A DNA stretch of 64,000 bases. It comes from Lineus longissimus (lineage: Eukaryota; Nemertea; Pilidiophora; Heteronemertea; Lineidae). Below are positions 32,881-44,126 of the stretch, one piece after another. Both the position numbers and the translations under genes were made by a program. Position 1 is the stretch's first letter. Each line of letters begins with the position of its first letter. Where the stretch lies: positions 11,964,001 to 12,028,000 of the forward strand of contig NC_088317.1 in assembly GCF_910592395.1 (NCBI RefSeq). Direction: 5' to 3'. The notes below the pieces were generated by a model. It was not told the DNA's origin. It worked only from the letters and a program-made list of their open reading frames with translations, and ran no database searches.

Positions 32881-33831
32881 GCAGCGGTCAATTCTAACTC
32901 TGACCCCCCCCCACCTCAGGGGTCGACGCTAATGCGACGCCGGATTAGTGTCGCTTCCTGAGGGTTAAGAAAAAATCAGACAGTCGAACCTCTGGCGTAT
33001 AGGGAAAAGAGTAGCATCGAATTTCCGTCGTAGGTCTGATATTAAAAGCAATTGTCTTTGGTGAATTCCTGTCGACGAAGTTGCGACAGGCATGTCGAAC
33101 AAGCGTCGCATTCCTGACGAACTGCCACGGCCCATCCCAGACATGCCCAGACACGTTTTTGGAGCTGGGCAGCATCATGGACAGCAGGTGAGTGGAGTGC
33201 TTAGAATGTTTTCTAGTATATCCAGCTGTAGTGAAAAGATTGATTGATCTCTCCAGCAGTGTCATGCGTCGGGATATCTGTAGATTGTTATGGTTCCTTT
33301 TTTTGGCGAAGACATTGGTGATTCACGGAGTTCGGAGGTGGTTTTTGTGTGAAATTGAGCCGTCAAAATTGACAATATTCCAAGATGGCGGCCTCCATGT
33401 CTCCGACCGGAAGCAGTTGAGAGATCGTCAATTTGGCCGATTAATGCCATTTCAGAGAAGCATCTTGAGAGCAAAGATAATATAGTCTACCACTGACTCA
33501 GAAGTTTTTAGCCAAGCTAGAAGGGTGACAAGTGCTTTAAATACAATTTTGCCATAAATATGCTATACCTGGGAGTTGGTGTTGAATTCCTGGCGTTCAG
33601 GATTCTGTCAGGTGAAAAAAAGGTGACGTTCTGAACTTCAGGATTCTGTCAGGTGGAAAAAAGGTGACGTTCTGAACTTGACCACAGGAAGAAAGAGTGA
33701 AATCCTGGAGTAGAAGTTAAAAGTTCTGGGTGAACAAGTGTCGATTCCTGGACGTCCTTATATCTTCCAGGTGTCGCATAAGTGTCGAATGTCTGAAGGG
33801 GGGGGGGGTCAGAGTTACAATTGACCGCTGC
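32881..33831. mobile_element. 951-bp TIR element with an empty site in copy 2
   Basis: The ends GCAGCGGTCAATTCTAACTC and, inverted, GCAGCGGTCAATTGTAACTC are 31-bp inverted repeats with C/G runs. Flanks read ATTAT (left) and ATTAAT (right); copy 2 of the duplication reads CCATTAATAATGC uninterrupted at about 35831. Inside, GTGTCGAA and GCGTCGCA-type motifs recur in both orientations. No transposase is encoded. Confidence 0.8.
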
Positions 33832-34379
33832 ATTAATAATGCAATAATCTTGAAAGTACATTGGTCTCAATGTCTATTTCCCCGTTTCCATGACAAAATC
33901 CTACCGTAAAACCTGAAACCACTCGTCCACAACACTGGCCATTTCAATTTTCCGTAGAAAGCGCATGCGCACAAACTCAAACGCACGCGCTACCCTCAGG
34001 TCTCACAAGCCGGTGCGGAGGCCAGGCCTACCTGCCTCCAAAAATGATGCGACGTCATTTCATGCATACCCCTGTTCCAGCGGCTGTGGACTTGGCAGTA
34101 CCTTACTCTCACACAAACCTATACATTTCTGAATAGCTTGTCTCTTGTAGAATACATCTGACCAAGTTTCAACGTCGTCTAGACATACAGTCATGCATAG
34201 ACTGATGTAGCACAATGCATGAGACACCCTGTATAACGCAAATTTGAAAAATGTCACCTCTATGCCTTATAACTTCAAGATTAACACCTGATCACCACTG
34301 GCTAGTGAGACCTCAAACTATTCAGGACGGGGGGGGGGGGGGGATCGGCTAAGGTCTTTTTGAATTAGAATATTAATCT

Positions 34380-34975
34380 TAACTAGAATTGTCAGTTGAG
34401 TCTTTGCAGACTCTGGAGTATCCGCCTCATATGCACTCAGCCATGCATGTTGACAAAAACATCGCACTTTCACTTCAGCGAAGCGATGGTTTACGTGCGA
34501 AATACGACTGATCAAGGCAACATAAAGTGTCCAGAAGGGAAGAACACATTCTTGAAACTCAGCTGCTTTAATTCACTGCGGTTTTTCTTATTTCATAGCC
34601 CATAAACTCCAAATGTTAGGTTTTATAGAAAAATGCTTCGATGGTGTAGACTAGTCCCTGGTCTTTATCCGTTACGTTCCTCCATATGTGCAGCCAATAT
34701 GTAATACACATAACGCGGGGCACCAGTCATCGTGCCGGTATGGCGAGGTTTATTGGTTAAAAATTTACATGTATTGCGCTATGCATGCACATAGCACTTT
34801 CGTGGCTGTTACCCAGATTGACTTCTTCATGGACACCCTCGTTTTATCGATGTTTTGCAATGCATTGCCGTGTTCATGTACATATGAAGCTTTCACCTGG
34901 GGACGAGAGTTTGCTGTTATAATTTCTTGAGGAGAATAATACCCTGATACAAAAGTCTCAGCCGATGGCGGAGAC
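34380..34975. mobile_element. Second copy-1-specific insertion (~595 bp)
   Basis: Copy 2 reads AATCTTAATTACACTTGGG. In copy 1 the same sequence is separated at TAA by ~595 bp. The insert starts near a small hairpin (GAGTCT-TTGC-AGACTC) and ends with a hairpin-like GTCTCAGCCGATGGCGGAGAC before TAA. The end could be read as a hairpin plus CTAA (Helitron-like), but the 5' end does not begin with TC. A deletion in copy 2 is the alternative. Confidence 0.5.
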
Positions 34976-35600
34976 TAATTACACTTGGGTCTTGGGATCA
35001 TTATGCTTATCTCCGGGCAAAAATACCTATCCTTCTCCTGTTGTGTTTAGTTTCCCACATTCGCCCCACTTATTTTCTATACTGCGACAGCGTCTATTGG
35101 GTCAACTGCCATGATGGCATCATCCTAACTATATCCCCCCTCTCCCACCCACCAACTACTCGCCATCAATCATTGACATTGTGTGCTAGCCAACTACTTC
35201 TTCGGTCAACTGCCATGATGGCATCATCCTAACTATATACCCCCCCCCCCCCCGAGTCTTCTCGCTCACCAGCCCTATTAACGAAGAGCTCCCTATCAAG
35301 GCCTGAGCCTTCCTCATATTAGGGAGCTCTTGAGCGAGCTTTATGGTTAAGAGTCGAATGTGTGTGTGTGTATACCGTCAACGAAAAAAACTTGACCCAG
35401 TTGACCGGAACCAGAAAACCTCTGCACCCAGGTGACATTTTTCCACGCGAATCGTATACGCTAATGCACAGCAATTTACCTGTGGAGAGATTTTCTTTTT
35501 CCAAACAATTCAGCGGGACGCTACAATGTTTACGCAGAGAAGCCGCTGTTCGGTTGAAGATTTCGTCAAAACAGGGCCGAATCAAAGTGTAACGATACCC

Positions 35601-36719
35601 TGGGGCTAATCGAAATGCATTAAACAACAAGCTGCATCGCTGCCAGAGATTATTTTTCTCTTTCCGCGAAGAAATCGTGCTTTGAACTGGCAAAGTTCCG
35701 CAAAAGATTTTCCGTCTGCTAACTTTTCCGTAGTTTGAAGCGCACCAACATGATCGGTCGGGGGCTGCCCGTTTCGACGACGATTTCGTCAATATCATGG
35801 GGTGTGACGATATGTCGACGGTCTGGTTCCATTAATAATGCAATAATCTTGAAAGTACATTGGTCTCAATGTCTATTTCCCCGTTTCCATGACAAAATCC
35901 TACCGTAAAACCTGAAACCACTCGTCCACAACACTGGCCATTTCAATTTTCCGTAGAAAGCGCATGCGCACAAACTCAAACGCACGCGCTACCCTCAGGT
36001 CTCACAAGCCGGTGCGGAGGCCAGGCCTACCTGCCTCCAAAAATGACGCGACGTCATTTCATGCATACCCCTGTTCCAGCGGCTGTAGACTTGGCAGTAC
36101 CTTACTCTCACACAAACCTATACATTTCTGAATAGCTTGTCTCTTGAAGAATACATCTGACCAAGTTTCAACGTCGTCTAGACATACAGTCATGCATAGA
36201 CTGATGTAGCACAATGCATTAGACACCCTGTATAACGCAAATTTGAAAAATGTCACCTCTATGCCTTATAACTTCAAGATTAACACCTGATCACCACTGG
36301 CTAGTGAGACCTCAAACTATTCAGGACAGGGGGGGGGGGGTCGGCTAAGGTCTTTTTGAATTAGAATATCAATCTTAATTACACTTGGGTCTTGGGATCA
36401 TTATGCTTATCTCCGGGCAAAAATACCTATCCTTCTCCTGTTGTGTTTAGTTTCCCACATTCTCCCAACTTATTTTCTATACTGCGACAGCGTCTATTGG
36501 GTCAACCGCCATGATGGCATCATCCTAACTATATCCCCCCTCTCCCACCCACCAACTACTCGCCATCAATCATTGACATTGTGTGCTAGCCAACTGCTTC
36601 TTCGGTCAACTGCCATGATGGCATCATCCTAACTATATACCCCCCCCCCACCGAGTCTTCTCGCTCACCAGCCCTATTAACGAAGAGCTCCCTATCAAGG
36701 CCTGAGCCTTCCTCATATT
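35601..36719 (+). repeat. Segmental tandem duplication, copy 2
   Basis: Lacks both insertions found in copy 1, so it serves as an empty-site reference. A 270-bp spacer with a (GT)n run (about 35358-35371) separates the copies. The minus-strand open frame across the copy boundary (35319-35798) has no recognisable domain. Confidence 0.8.
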
Positions 36720-36720
36720 T

Positions 36721-36889
36721 ATGAGAGAAAGAAGCATGCAGGAGGCACTGGAGGGGGCCCTGCATTAAAGATCGACCCAATTAAAGAGCGAATAGCAGAG
36801 GCTTTTAAAGATGATCCGAGTTTCCAAGGAATAACTGGAAGCACTGAAAGTGCCATGCCAGCACCCCCCGGCCCAGCAAAAAGACAGGG
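36721..36889 (+). pseudogene. C-terminal fragment of the split Myb/SANT protein
   Basis: One frame reads RERKKHAGGTGGGPALKIDP then IKERIAEAFKDDPSFQGITG. This is the Gly-Gly-Gly-Pro region that follows the DNA-binding domain in Harbinger Myb/SANT proteins. It ends at a consensus donor (GGGTAAGT) at about 36889. The P-like transposon starts 11 bases later, inside the intron. It is presumed to continue the N-terminal piece at 32498. Confidence 0.55.
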
Positions 36890-37157
36890 TAAGTTTGTCC
36901 ATGGAGGTATAAATAAGATGGAGAACGCACTGGTATCGATCAAAGGTTCAATGAGCGCTACCGCCGTTTACATAGGAATTAATTCTAATACCCATTCACA
37001 GTTATCCTCATTGCTATCAAAACACCGCGCTAATCGGGCTAATTAGGCCTCGCGCCTTTACGCACACGCTCGGACGTTTCCGGGCATAGATCGGCAATAT
37101 TCGTAACAGTGATTACCCATAAACCCTTGCGGTTTCCTGGTATCGAAGGTAAACATC

Positions 37158-37418
37158 ATGGCGTCCGTTTCAGAAGCTGCAGATATATTTTTGCCAAAAA
37201 AAGTCGAAAACGCCGCAGATATCGACATGATCGACGAACCTGTTGAAAGTGATGAAGAGGAACCTTATTGCCTTTGTGGTGAACCGAATGATGATGCAAT
37301 GATATGGTGTGATGGGCCTAAATGTGAGATTGAGTGGCACCATTATGCCTGTGTTGGGCTAAGTCCAGATTCACTGCCTGATGGAGATTGGATTTGTGAT
37401 CAGTGCATTTTGTCATAA
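37158..37418 (+). CDS. PHD finger exon, open part
   Basis: An 86-codon open frame from a good start context (ACATCATGGCG). Zinc ligands occur at CLC, MIWCDG, CEIEWHHYAC and CDQC; Trp before the second Cys pair (MIWCD) is the usual aromatic of the methyl-lysine-binding face. If translated as is, it would make a stand-alone PHD protein. Confidence 0.6.
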   Translation: MASVSEAADIFLPKKVENAADIDMIDEPVESDEEEPYCLCGEPNDDAMIWCDGPKCEIEWHHYACVGLSPDSLPDGDWICDQCILS

Positions 37419-38242
37419 ACAAAATCTAAAGGTACGTTGAATACATGAGTCTCAAATCAATAGCTAGGGTTGGTGCTCCTTCGACTGTGGCTCCATCAGG
37501 GCCCAGGCCCAGGGTCTGATGTTTGATGGTGGTGGGCCTTTCTTGGCTAGGCCTGGCCTGTGCCTATCAGTCATAATCATTCAATATCAAAATCAAATCA
37601 ATTGAGAAAAGAATTTGATGTTTTTTACAGACATTGACATTTATTGTTTCATAAAACCAGGTCAACTAACTAGGTAACATTCTATTCTACAGGCAAAAAA
37701 GCAAAATCAAAAAATACAGAAAAGTCGAAAATGAAGACGAGTGAACAACCGAAACCTGCTTCTTCCACCAGAGTCAATGACAACTCCTGCAAGGCTAAGG
37801 AAAACATAGATCCTGAAGTTAACAAGAAGTCAATAGGTTGGTACATGACCAATACATTTTGAAATAGTGGCAATACCGGGGAAATGGTAAATAACATGAC
37901 ACACATGTAAAGTGTATCTTATTCTTAACTATCAACTTAATCTTTTTAATTCTATTTTTCAGTCCTTCAGAGAAGTGAAAAGCCCATGCAGCCTGCTACT
38001 ACTTCCACTCATTTGTCACCTGTCAAAGGCAAGAAAAAGCTTAAAGCTAAAAAACCTTCAGGTTCGTACAGATAAGTATTTACAAGTATAAGTATTTACA
38101 ATAATGAATAACTTGATAATGCATTTACACTAATTTACACTTATCATACTGCACTGATTACTGAGGAAGACACAGTAAAACATAAACTTTATACATACTA
38201 GTAGTATACATTGTACTCTTATCTATTCACTTCTGTTTTCAG

Positions 38243-39087
38243 TTAATTTTGGCTTATCGCAACAAGACGCGATGGATGATAGTATGGAGATCAGCACTAT
38301 CGTCCTCGAAAGGATTCTTACATCACCAATGTCGTCAGTCAACGATGTCTTGAAACAGGCAACCCAGAATTGTCTCAAGACGATAAAGGATCAACCAGGG
38401 ACATACAGACTCTTTCTTCAAGACCTTGTTCAGTCATTGTGGCAATCTCTAACTGGAGGTGAGAAAGAAATGCCAAGTCAAGAAGGGTATGACAAGATGT
38501 GCAGCGCATTCCATACTGTTCGGGTGTCGAACTCTGCTAAGATGAAACAGTTCTTTGAATCACTAAACGTCCCAGACAAATGTTCATCTCTGCTTGGTTC
38601 CCTTTTTATAACAGAGTTTATGAAGGAACTGATTGTCAGACGACAGCAATCCGTCGAGCATGTCAGTGTGATGGGTGCAACTTTGAAAGATCAGGTTTCC
38701 TCAAAACTAATCACTCCACATGATGAAGAGGTTTTGCGGTATGTAGCTGGGTATGTTCCTCTGCAGCTGATTCGTCATTATAATCGGTACCCTGAAAATT
38801 CAGCAGCAACAGAAATTATTGGTGTGTTGAAAGGTTGGGCGGTTAAAGATGCAGGAGGTGCAATAGACAGCAAGACATTCTTAGACTACACGAAAGCTTG
38901 GATAGACAACATCAACAGAGGAGGACTATTCTGCATAAATGACGATGTGTATGTGTTCTTCCGTAGAGTGGAAAGTGAACTTAAGCCAATATTGCAAGGG
39001 AACATTGGTCAGCTAGCACAAGATAACGTGAAGGAGAAAATTCTAAATGCTGTGGTTGCTAGTACGGATTCAGATTGGTTTCAATGA
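38243..39087 (+). CDS. Exon 4 of the PHD gene, P-transposase-tail-like domain
   Basis: The acceptor CTTCTGTTTTCAG precedes it. The frame begins VNFGLSQQDAMDD and is open to the TGA at 39085-39087. It contains the YVAGY and GGL blocks described for the whole gene; the continuing frame to 39274 adds a basic C-terminus (KKKDASISRKGEKSHRKK). Confidence 0.6.
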
Positions 39088-39279
39088 AATCACTCAGTCA
39101 ATTGAGGACTCTCGTATTCGCATGAATTTGTTCAGTCGTGTCGTGGAACTATATGTCACCATTCGATGTAAATCATATGCAAGGACTTACATGTTCCTCC
39201 GAAAAAAGAAGGATGCTAGCATTTCGAGGAAAGGTGAAAAATCGCACAGGAAGAAACTCGCAAAAAAGGATTAGTAACC

Positions 39280-39732
39280 TCAGTCTTGGTTCAAAGGTCC
39301 TTGCTGATGGCGCCGTCGGCGCCTCACTAACTTATATTCATTCCTATTGGGACGGTCATCACGATTCGTATTAGTGCAGTTGCCACGAGCAGCAGCACGA
39401 ACATTCTGTGACCCAGCAATTTGGATGGCCAGTGCCTGTGTTCCGAATCGTTGGACCGTAGGATTGTCACAGTGTCCACCAAGGCCCCGTTGTTTGCTGA
39501 AGTATTCCTCCAGTGGGTCTTGGCTGAATTTTTCTGATAGCACGAACTGTACACCTTCCTCTAGCAGCAACTCTTTGCACAAACTGACAAATGATCTAAC
39601 GGTTAATCGTAGTCCTTCCAAGGTTTCCCGGCTAAGGCACATCCTTCTCTTGGCTTGCTGTGTCATATTTGGCGTAGCCATACATTGGTCCTCCCAGTCT
39701 TGCAGAAATCCTAGAAAGTCTTTTTGTAACCA
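39280..39732 (-). CDS. P-like transposase exon 4 (C-terminus, TGA stop)
   Basis: Acceptor TTCATTTCAG, phase 0. It includes SEKFSQDPLEEYFSKQRGLG then GHCDNPT, the region that supplies the last catalytic Glu (about residue 824) in P-type transposases. The Arg-rich tail is RRRRRHQQG. The stop at 39282-39280 faces the PHD gene's stop. Confidence 0.85.
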   Translation of the reverse strand, partial: WLQKDFLGFLQDWEDQCMATPNMTQQAKRRMCLSRETLEGLRLTVRSFVSLCKELLLEEGVQFVLSEKFSQDPLEEYFSKQRGLGGHCDNPTVQRFGTQALAIQIAGSQNVRAAARGNCTNTNRDDRPNRNEYKLVRRRRRHQQGPLNQD

Positions 39733-39823
39733 CTGAAATGAATAAGAATAAATATGATCAATTGTACAGTTAACAATAGACTTGATTTGTTTCATTTTCC
39801 CATTATACAGTTGTAGTACTCAC

Positions 39824-40018
39824 CTCAAATCGATCATCGTCAACATCAGTGTATGGCTTCATCCATGGTTTCAAATGCCCTTGACGTGTGTTTGATATGT
39901 TCAACAGGTCGAAGAATTTATCTATTTTCTCGATGAATACAACTGTTGACCCTGTATCATGCCAATTCTTCTGTCTGGAGACATGCTGCAATGCAGTTGC
40001 AACGTTCGAACTGAGCAC
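39824..40018 (-). CDS. P-like transposase exon 3
   Basis: 65 codons, phase 0 on both sides, acceptor TTTTTCGACAG and donor GTGAGT. It starts VLSSNVATALQHV, matching the P-type block that follows LAAQ, and includes TVVFIEKIDKFFDLLNI. Confidence 0.85.
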
Positions 40019-40188
40019 CTGTCGAAAAACAAGAAATAATAAGTATCTTTTTTGGATCGCGCGGGGGGGGGGGGGGGGGGCACTATGATAATGAATACAA
40101 GTGACAGTGACAGTTGAATACTAGCTAAAATATAATCGCTCGCCTTATATATATTTGATACTAGCAGTCAGATTACATGTATACCAAC

Positions 40189-40341
40189 CTGAGCAGCTAA
40201 GTTGACCTTCATCCGTAAACTTGGTGTCAGGTATAAATGCTCATGCGAGATCTTCTTCAGGTAGCGGAGTGCGTTTTGGCCGTGCATGTCTTCTTCCACC
40301 AATCTTAGTAACTGGGTCCATTTGATGTCTTGGGAGTTGTA
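40189..40341 (-). CDS. P-like transposase exon 2
   Basis: 51 codons, phase 0, acceptor TTTGTATTTTCAG and donor GTTGGT. It encodes IKWTQLLRLVEEDMHGQNAL then HLYLTPSLRMKVNLAAQ, a conserved P-type transposase insertion-domain segment. Confidence 0.85.
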
Positions 40342-40458
40342 CTGAAAATACAAAATAAATCATAGGATAAGTATATGTATGTATGTATAAAATGCATCTT
40401 AGATATGAGATGAATAATACTAACTGAAAGGTCTGACTCAATTGAATTTAATACTCAC

Positions 40459-42357
40459 ATGCAGATTTCGTGTCTTATTATGCCATCCCGAATTCTCCCA
40501 GTTGTTGCGGGTCGTTTTGATCAGATGTGGAGTGTCGCTGAAGAAGTAGAGTCTACGGTCACCTCCAAAGGGATTGATGGTGTAGAAGTCCTGATCTGCC
40601 CTATTCAGACGAAAGAATCTTCGATTAGGGGAAGCTCCATCAGCAACAAATGCTCGCACTTTGAATCCAGCCGACTCCAAGATTGCGACACCATCCCAGA
40701 CATCAAAGAACAGCTGACTGCTGGTGAATCCAGTGCATGGAAAGAAGGCGAATACTTCCTGAAGTGGCAGGAAGATACCCCTTACCATGAATGCCATTAC
40801 ATGCGTTGCGAGAATCGGTTCATCTAGAACAACCCCATTAGTATTTATAACTTTCTTCACAAAATTTGCAATTTCAGTGTTCACATCACCAATGTCTGTG
40901 AATCCGATCAGACGTCCTGAACCCTTGGCATAAACGAGGCCAGACTTTATCTTCATTTCATCAAACACAAGTGTTACATTTTTTCTGAAATCTTCTAGAT
41001 TTTCGAAGTCTATGTCCTTTTTGATGTGTTTGATGACATCGGAATTCCATCCACTCTTGGCTGTTGTGTACTGTGTGTAGTCAACAAGTGTCGACTCGTG
41101 AGGCAAGAAGAGCACCTTAGAATCTCTTATCTGGCGATATGCAGCAGGACTCTTCCTATGCAGGGCAATGCACCATTTTATCATTATTGGATGCCACCTC
41201 ATCCCTCTGGCCGACTTCTTTGAAAGCATTTCAACTTGCTGCTGCCACATCAATTTCATAGGCGAGTCATCGGGCAGTCCTGATATAGACTTTTCATTGT
41301 TCTTTAGAATTGCACCAAGACTGGCCCCCATTTCTTCACTCAACTGCTCAGCCTTGTTTTCAACAGCCACCTTAATCTGCTCGACCAATGAGTCACATTT
41401 ACGCTTTAACTGATTCTTCACTGTCACTGCCTCCTTTAACTTCAACTTTAAGTGCTCACTGCTGAGATAGTCATTGCGACATTTTGATGACAACAAGTCG
41501 GATCCAGTGAAATCGGCAGTAGAACTGGTTGCATTCTTGGCTTTTAACTTGGCACTAAAATTGTTCAAATCAGTCCTATAAATCGAACACACATCACATT
41601 TTGGTGCTTGGCCTAGATATTTACATCCAATGTGGCGGATAGTCTTGGACTGTCCAAAGCCATCTTCTTCAAATGCAGCGAAAGTTCCTGACAATGTCAT
41701 AAACAGGGCAGGGCTATTTGGGCTACTCCGTCGGCTCTCACATAGTTCCTCAAAACCAGTGTTACCAGGGCAGACCTGTAAGGCGGCGACACATTGAATC
41801 ACGTTAGCGAAATCACCAGCGGTCTTGACTTTCGGAGAACTTTCAGTTTCACAAATAATGTCAGAGATGTTCTGTGCCTGGCCATGTACCTCTAAATAGA
41901 CTGAACTGTCGTCTAAAACAGAGAGTCGGATCTCAACTTTCTGCGCCCCTGGTTTGATCTTTACAAATTCGAGTCCTTTCACGTGACAGAATCCTGCTTT
42001 TAATCCAATGTCAATACAACTTTGTGTCATATCATCCATGGAACTGGGTGGACTGAAGCTGCAGATCTCACAACTATCACTGTGCTCCTTAAAGTCATGC
42101 AGCTGAAGGTTGAGCTTACACGACTTTCTGCTAATTGTCAACTTGTACCATCGTTGCAGAGACGATCTACAACAATTGCACATGTAGGGAGGAAGAACGC
42201 TCGAGTTTATTTCATCCTGCACGTCAAGTTGAAATGCTTTCCTCATCTCCTTTGCGAATTTAACAACTTGATACGGATTCCGGTCATTTTCAAACACACG
42301 GTCCGTCTTTCCACAAATCCGACAGAAGTACTGCAACTTCGAAATGTGGTGATCCAT
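40459..42357 (-). CDS. P-element-like transposase, exon 1 of 4 (899 aa in total)
   Basis: This transposase cuts and pastes the surrounding element. The ATG at 42357 starts a 633-codon exon, donor GTGAGT at 40458. Residues 12-63 form a Cys-x2-Cys..Cys-x2-Cys module (FCRICGK, YMCNCC), a ZAD-like zinc domain where a THAP domain is usual. A coiled coil lies at about 290-350. The RNase H-like core follows: LVFDEMKIKSG (Asp466), FVADGASPNRR (Asp573), FFSDTPHLIKTTRNNW (Asp608). WCIALHRKSPAAYRQIR and LFLPHESTLVDY just upstream are typical of P/THAP9 proteins. Exons 2-4 continue in phase 0 with no stop or frameshift, so the protein may be functional. It is transcribed inward from the right end, toward the PHD gene. 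Confidence 0.88.
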
Positions 42358-43273
42358 TATTCCAAAGCCTGAAAAATGAATTTGTTTTGAATTGGTTAAG
42401 AATTGAAGACTAAAAATGAAATATAATCATAAAAATAAAAGGAACATAATGCTGGTATAAGTAATAACACTAGGCGTTCGGGCCTAAAGTAAAGGACGAG
42501 GAAATTAAATTTGAAATTTTCAAATTTTTCAAAAATCTATTATCATCATCATAATTAGGTCCTATCTCCACATTTTTTTATCAGAATCTTAGTCAAATAT
42601 CTAATTTCGTCCGATAAATTTATCCTCAATACACTAAGTAAAAATATGTGATCTTAATGCAGTGCATGCACCTCCATACAATGCCTTTCTCTATGTCATG
42701 ATATGCTGATTTTGCAAGAAAATCATAAAAATGACAGTTTTTAAAAGCATGCTACAGCATGCGGAGAGCACCGGACACATACTCAATGTGCATGATTTGC
42801 GATTTCACAACACTAACAAAACACGGTCAAATTTCTGTTTTCCGGAACCCTCCGGAAATATCATCTATCGATCTTTTAAATCACTGATAATAAGAATATC
42901 ATGACAATACTTACAATTTTGAAAAAATGGTATAAAATCGTTAATTTCCGGTATTTTTTCATGAAATTTTCATACACTTGTCAAGAACGAATGGAGGAAA
43001 CTCGGGTAACTGCATGCGCACGCGTACAATGATTTTATCGCATGAAATAACACACTGCGCATGTAGTAAACAGTTCGTTTCCAAGCTCGTTGCTAGGGTT
43101 AGTGGAGTCAATCGAGTAAATCAAAATGGCGGCTGTCGGTACCTCTCATCGGACAAAAGGGCAGCGAGGCGCGAGGTGTGAAGGGCGAGAACAATGACTA
43201 AACAATGCCTTATCATTGTAATAAGGGGATTATTTTTAAGGGTATTAGAAGTGCGTTCTCCATCTTATTTATA
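42358..43273. other. Right subterminal region of the P-like element
   Basis: Non-coding sequence upstream of the transposase ATG, expected to hold its promoter. No clear TATA box is assignable. It ends in the inner part of the right terminal repeat (about 43243-43273), where the C repeat has inserted at TA. Confidence 0.5.
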
Positions 43274-43620
43274 AGCCACCCTCTTAGGAGGGGCTCTTAA
43301 GATACACGTGTGTGCGGGAGTACATTATGTAAATGAATGATGAGAAATAAAGAGAGTAACTATTGTATATCCTACAAACAATTTTTTTTGGTATTTTTCT
43401 GAATTAACTCCGTTGAGTTTACCGATTTCTCCGCGATCTTCCGGTGGTGGTTGCTATCCCATTGGTTGAAATTATAATTTAAATTAAATTTAAATTGATT
43501 AAAATCTTCATGGGAATTCGCTACATCATATGCCTAAGAAATTGGCCAATTATATTAATATTTTTATTAGAGAAATATCCGTCCTTACGGAAGCGTATTA
43601 GTGCCAACAAAAAAAATAAA

Positions 43621-44126
43621 AAACTAACTCATACGTACGACTTTTATTATCGCATTCGTTTGACTTATTGACTCATACGTACGACTTGTTATCTCATACG
43701 TCCGACTTATTATCTTATACGTACGACTTTTATCTCATACGTACGAATTATCATCTCATACGTACGACTTATTATCTCATACGTATGAGATATTATCTCA
43801 TACGTATGAGATATTATGAGTTATTATCTCATACGTACGACTTATCATCTCATACGTACGACTTATCATCTCATACGTACGACTTTTATCTCATACGTAC
43901 GACTTTTATCTCATACTTACGACTTTTATCTCATACGTACGACTTATTATCTCATACGTATGAGTTATTATCTCATACGTATGAGTTATTATCTCATACG
44001 TACGACTTATCATCTCATACGTACGACTTATTATCTGATACGTACGACTTATCATCTCATACGTACGACTTTTATCTCATACGTAGACTTATCATCTCAT
44101 ACGTATGAGTTATTATTTCATACGTA
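43621..44126 (+). repeat. Left terminal array of a ~20-bp repeat
   Basis: About 22 copies of CTCATACGTACGACTTATTA with variants; TACGTACG is itself palindromic. Long frames here (repeated YLIRTT) are artefacts. Confidence 0.9.

Larger units (their letters stand above)
32639..35326 (+). repeat. Segmental tandem duplication, copy 1 (with insertions)
   Basis: The sequence from GGGGCAAATCGAAATGCATT through the polyG tract, the CACTTGGGTCTTGGGATCAT block and AAGAGCTCCCTATCAAGGCC recurs in the same order at 35601-36719. It has few substitutions, so the duplication is recent. Copy 1 additionally holds insertions at 32881-33831 and 34380-34975. Within each copy, GGTCAACYGCCATGATGGCA is repeated twice. 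Frames common to both copies (34060-34257 and 36059-36256, minus) have no recognisable domain. Confidence 0.8.
37158..39274 (+). pseudogene. PHD-finger accessory gene of the P-like element (one stop, one frameshift)
   Basis: Four exons: 37158-37431, 37693-37836, 37963-38061, 38243-39274, all with GT..AG boundaries and consistent phase 1. Exon 1 encodes a PHD finger (YCLCGEPNDDAMIWCDGPKC, then EWHHYACVG and WICDQC, a C4HC3 arrangement as in ING-type histone-tail readers). An in-frame TAA follows at 37416-37418; the frame beyond it (TKSK) joins smoothly to a Lys-rich linker in exons 2-3. Exon 4 has a helical domain with EVLRYVAGYVPLQLIRHY and GGLFCINDDVYVFFRRVE, similar in layout to the tail of P/THAP9-type transposases. 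One extra T near 39079 shifts the frame; the shifted frame (FNEITQSIEDSRI onward) runs to 39274. The stop and shift may be real decay or sequence errors. It converges on the transposase with ~5 bp between stops. Confidence 0.65.

Noticed and set aside
34380-34975. Insertion as a Helitron
   Set aside because: A hairpin plus CTAA is present at the right end, but the left end does not start with TC and the boundary is ambiguous.
35319-35798. 159-codon minus-strand open frame
   Set aside because: It crosses the boundary of a segmental duplication, has no recognisable domain, and parts are shared with non-coding copies.
34060-36256. 65-codon minus-strand frame present in both duplication copies
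   Set aside because: Conservation is explained by the recent duplication; there is no domain or splice context.
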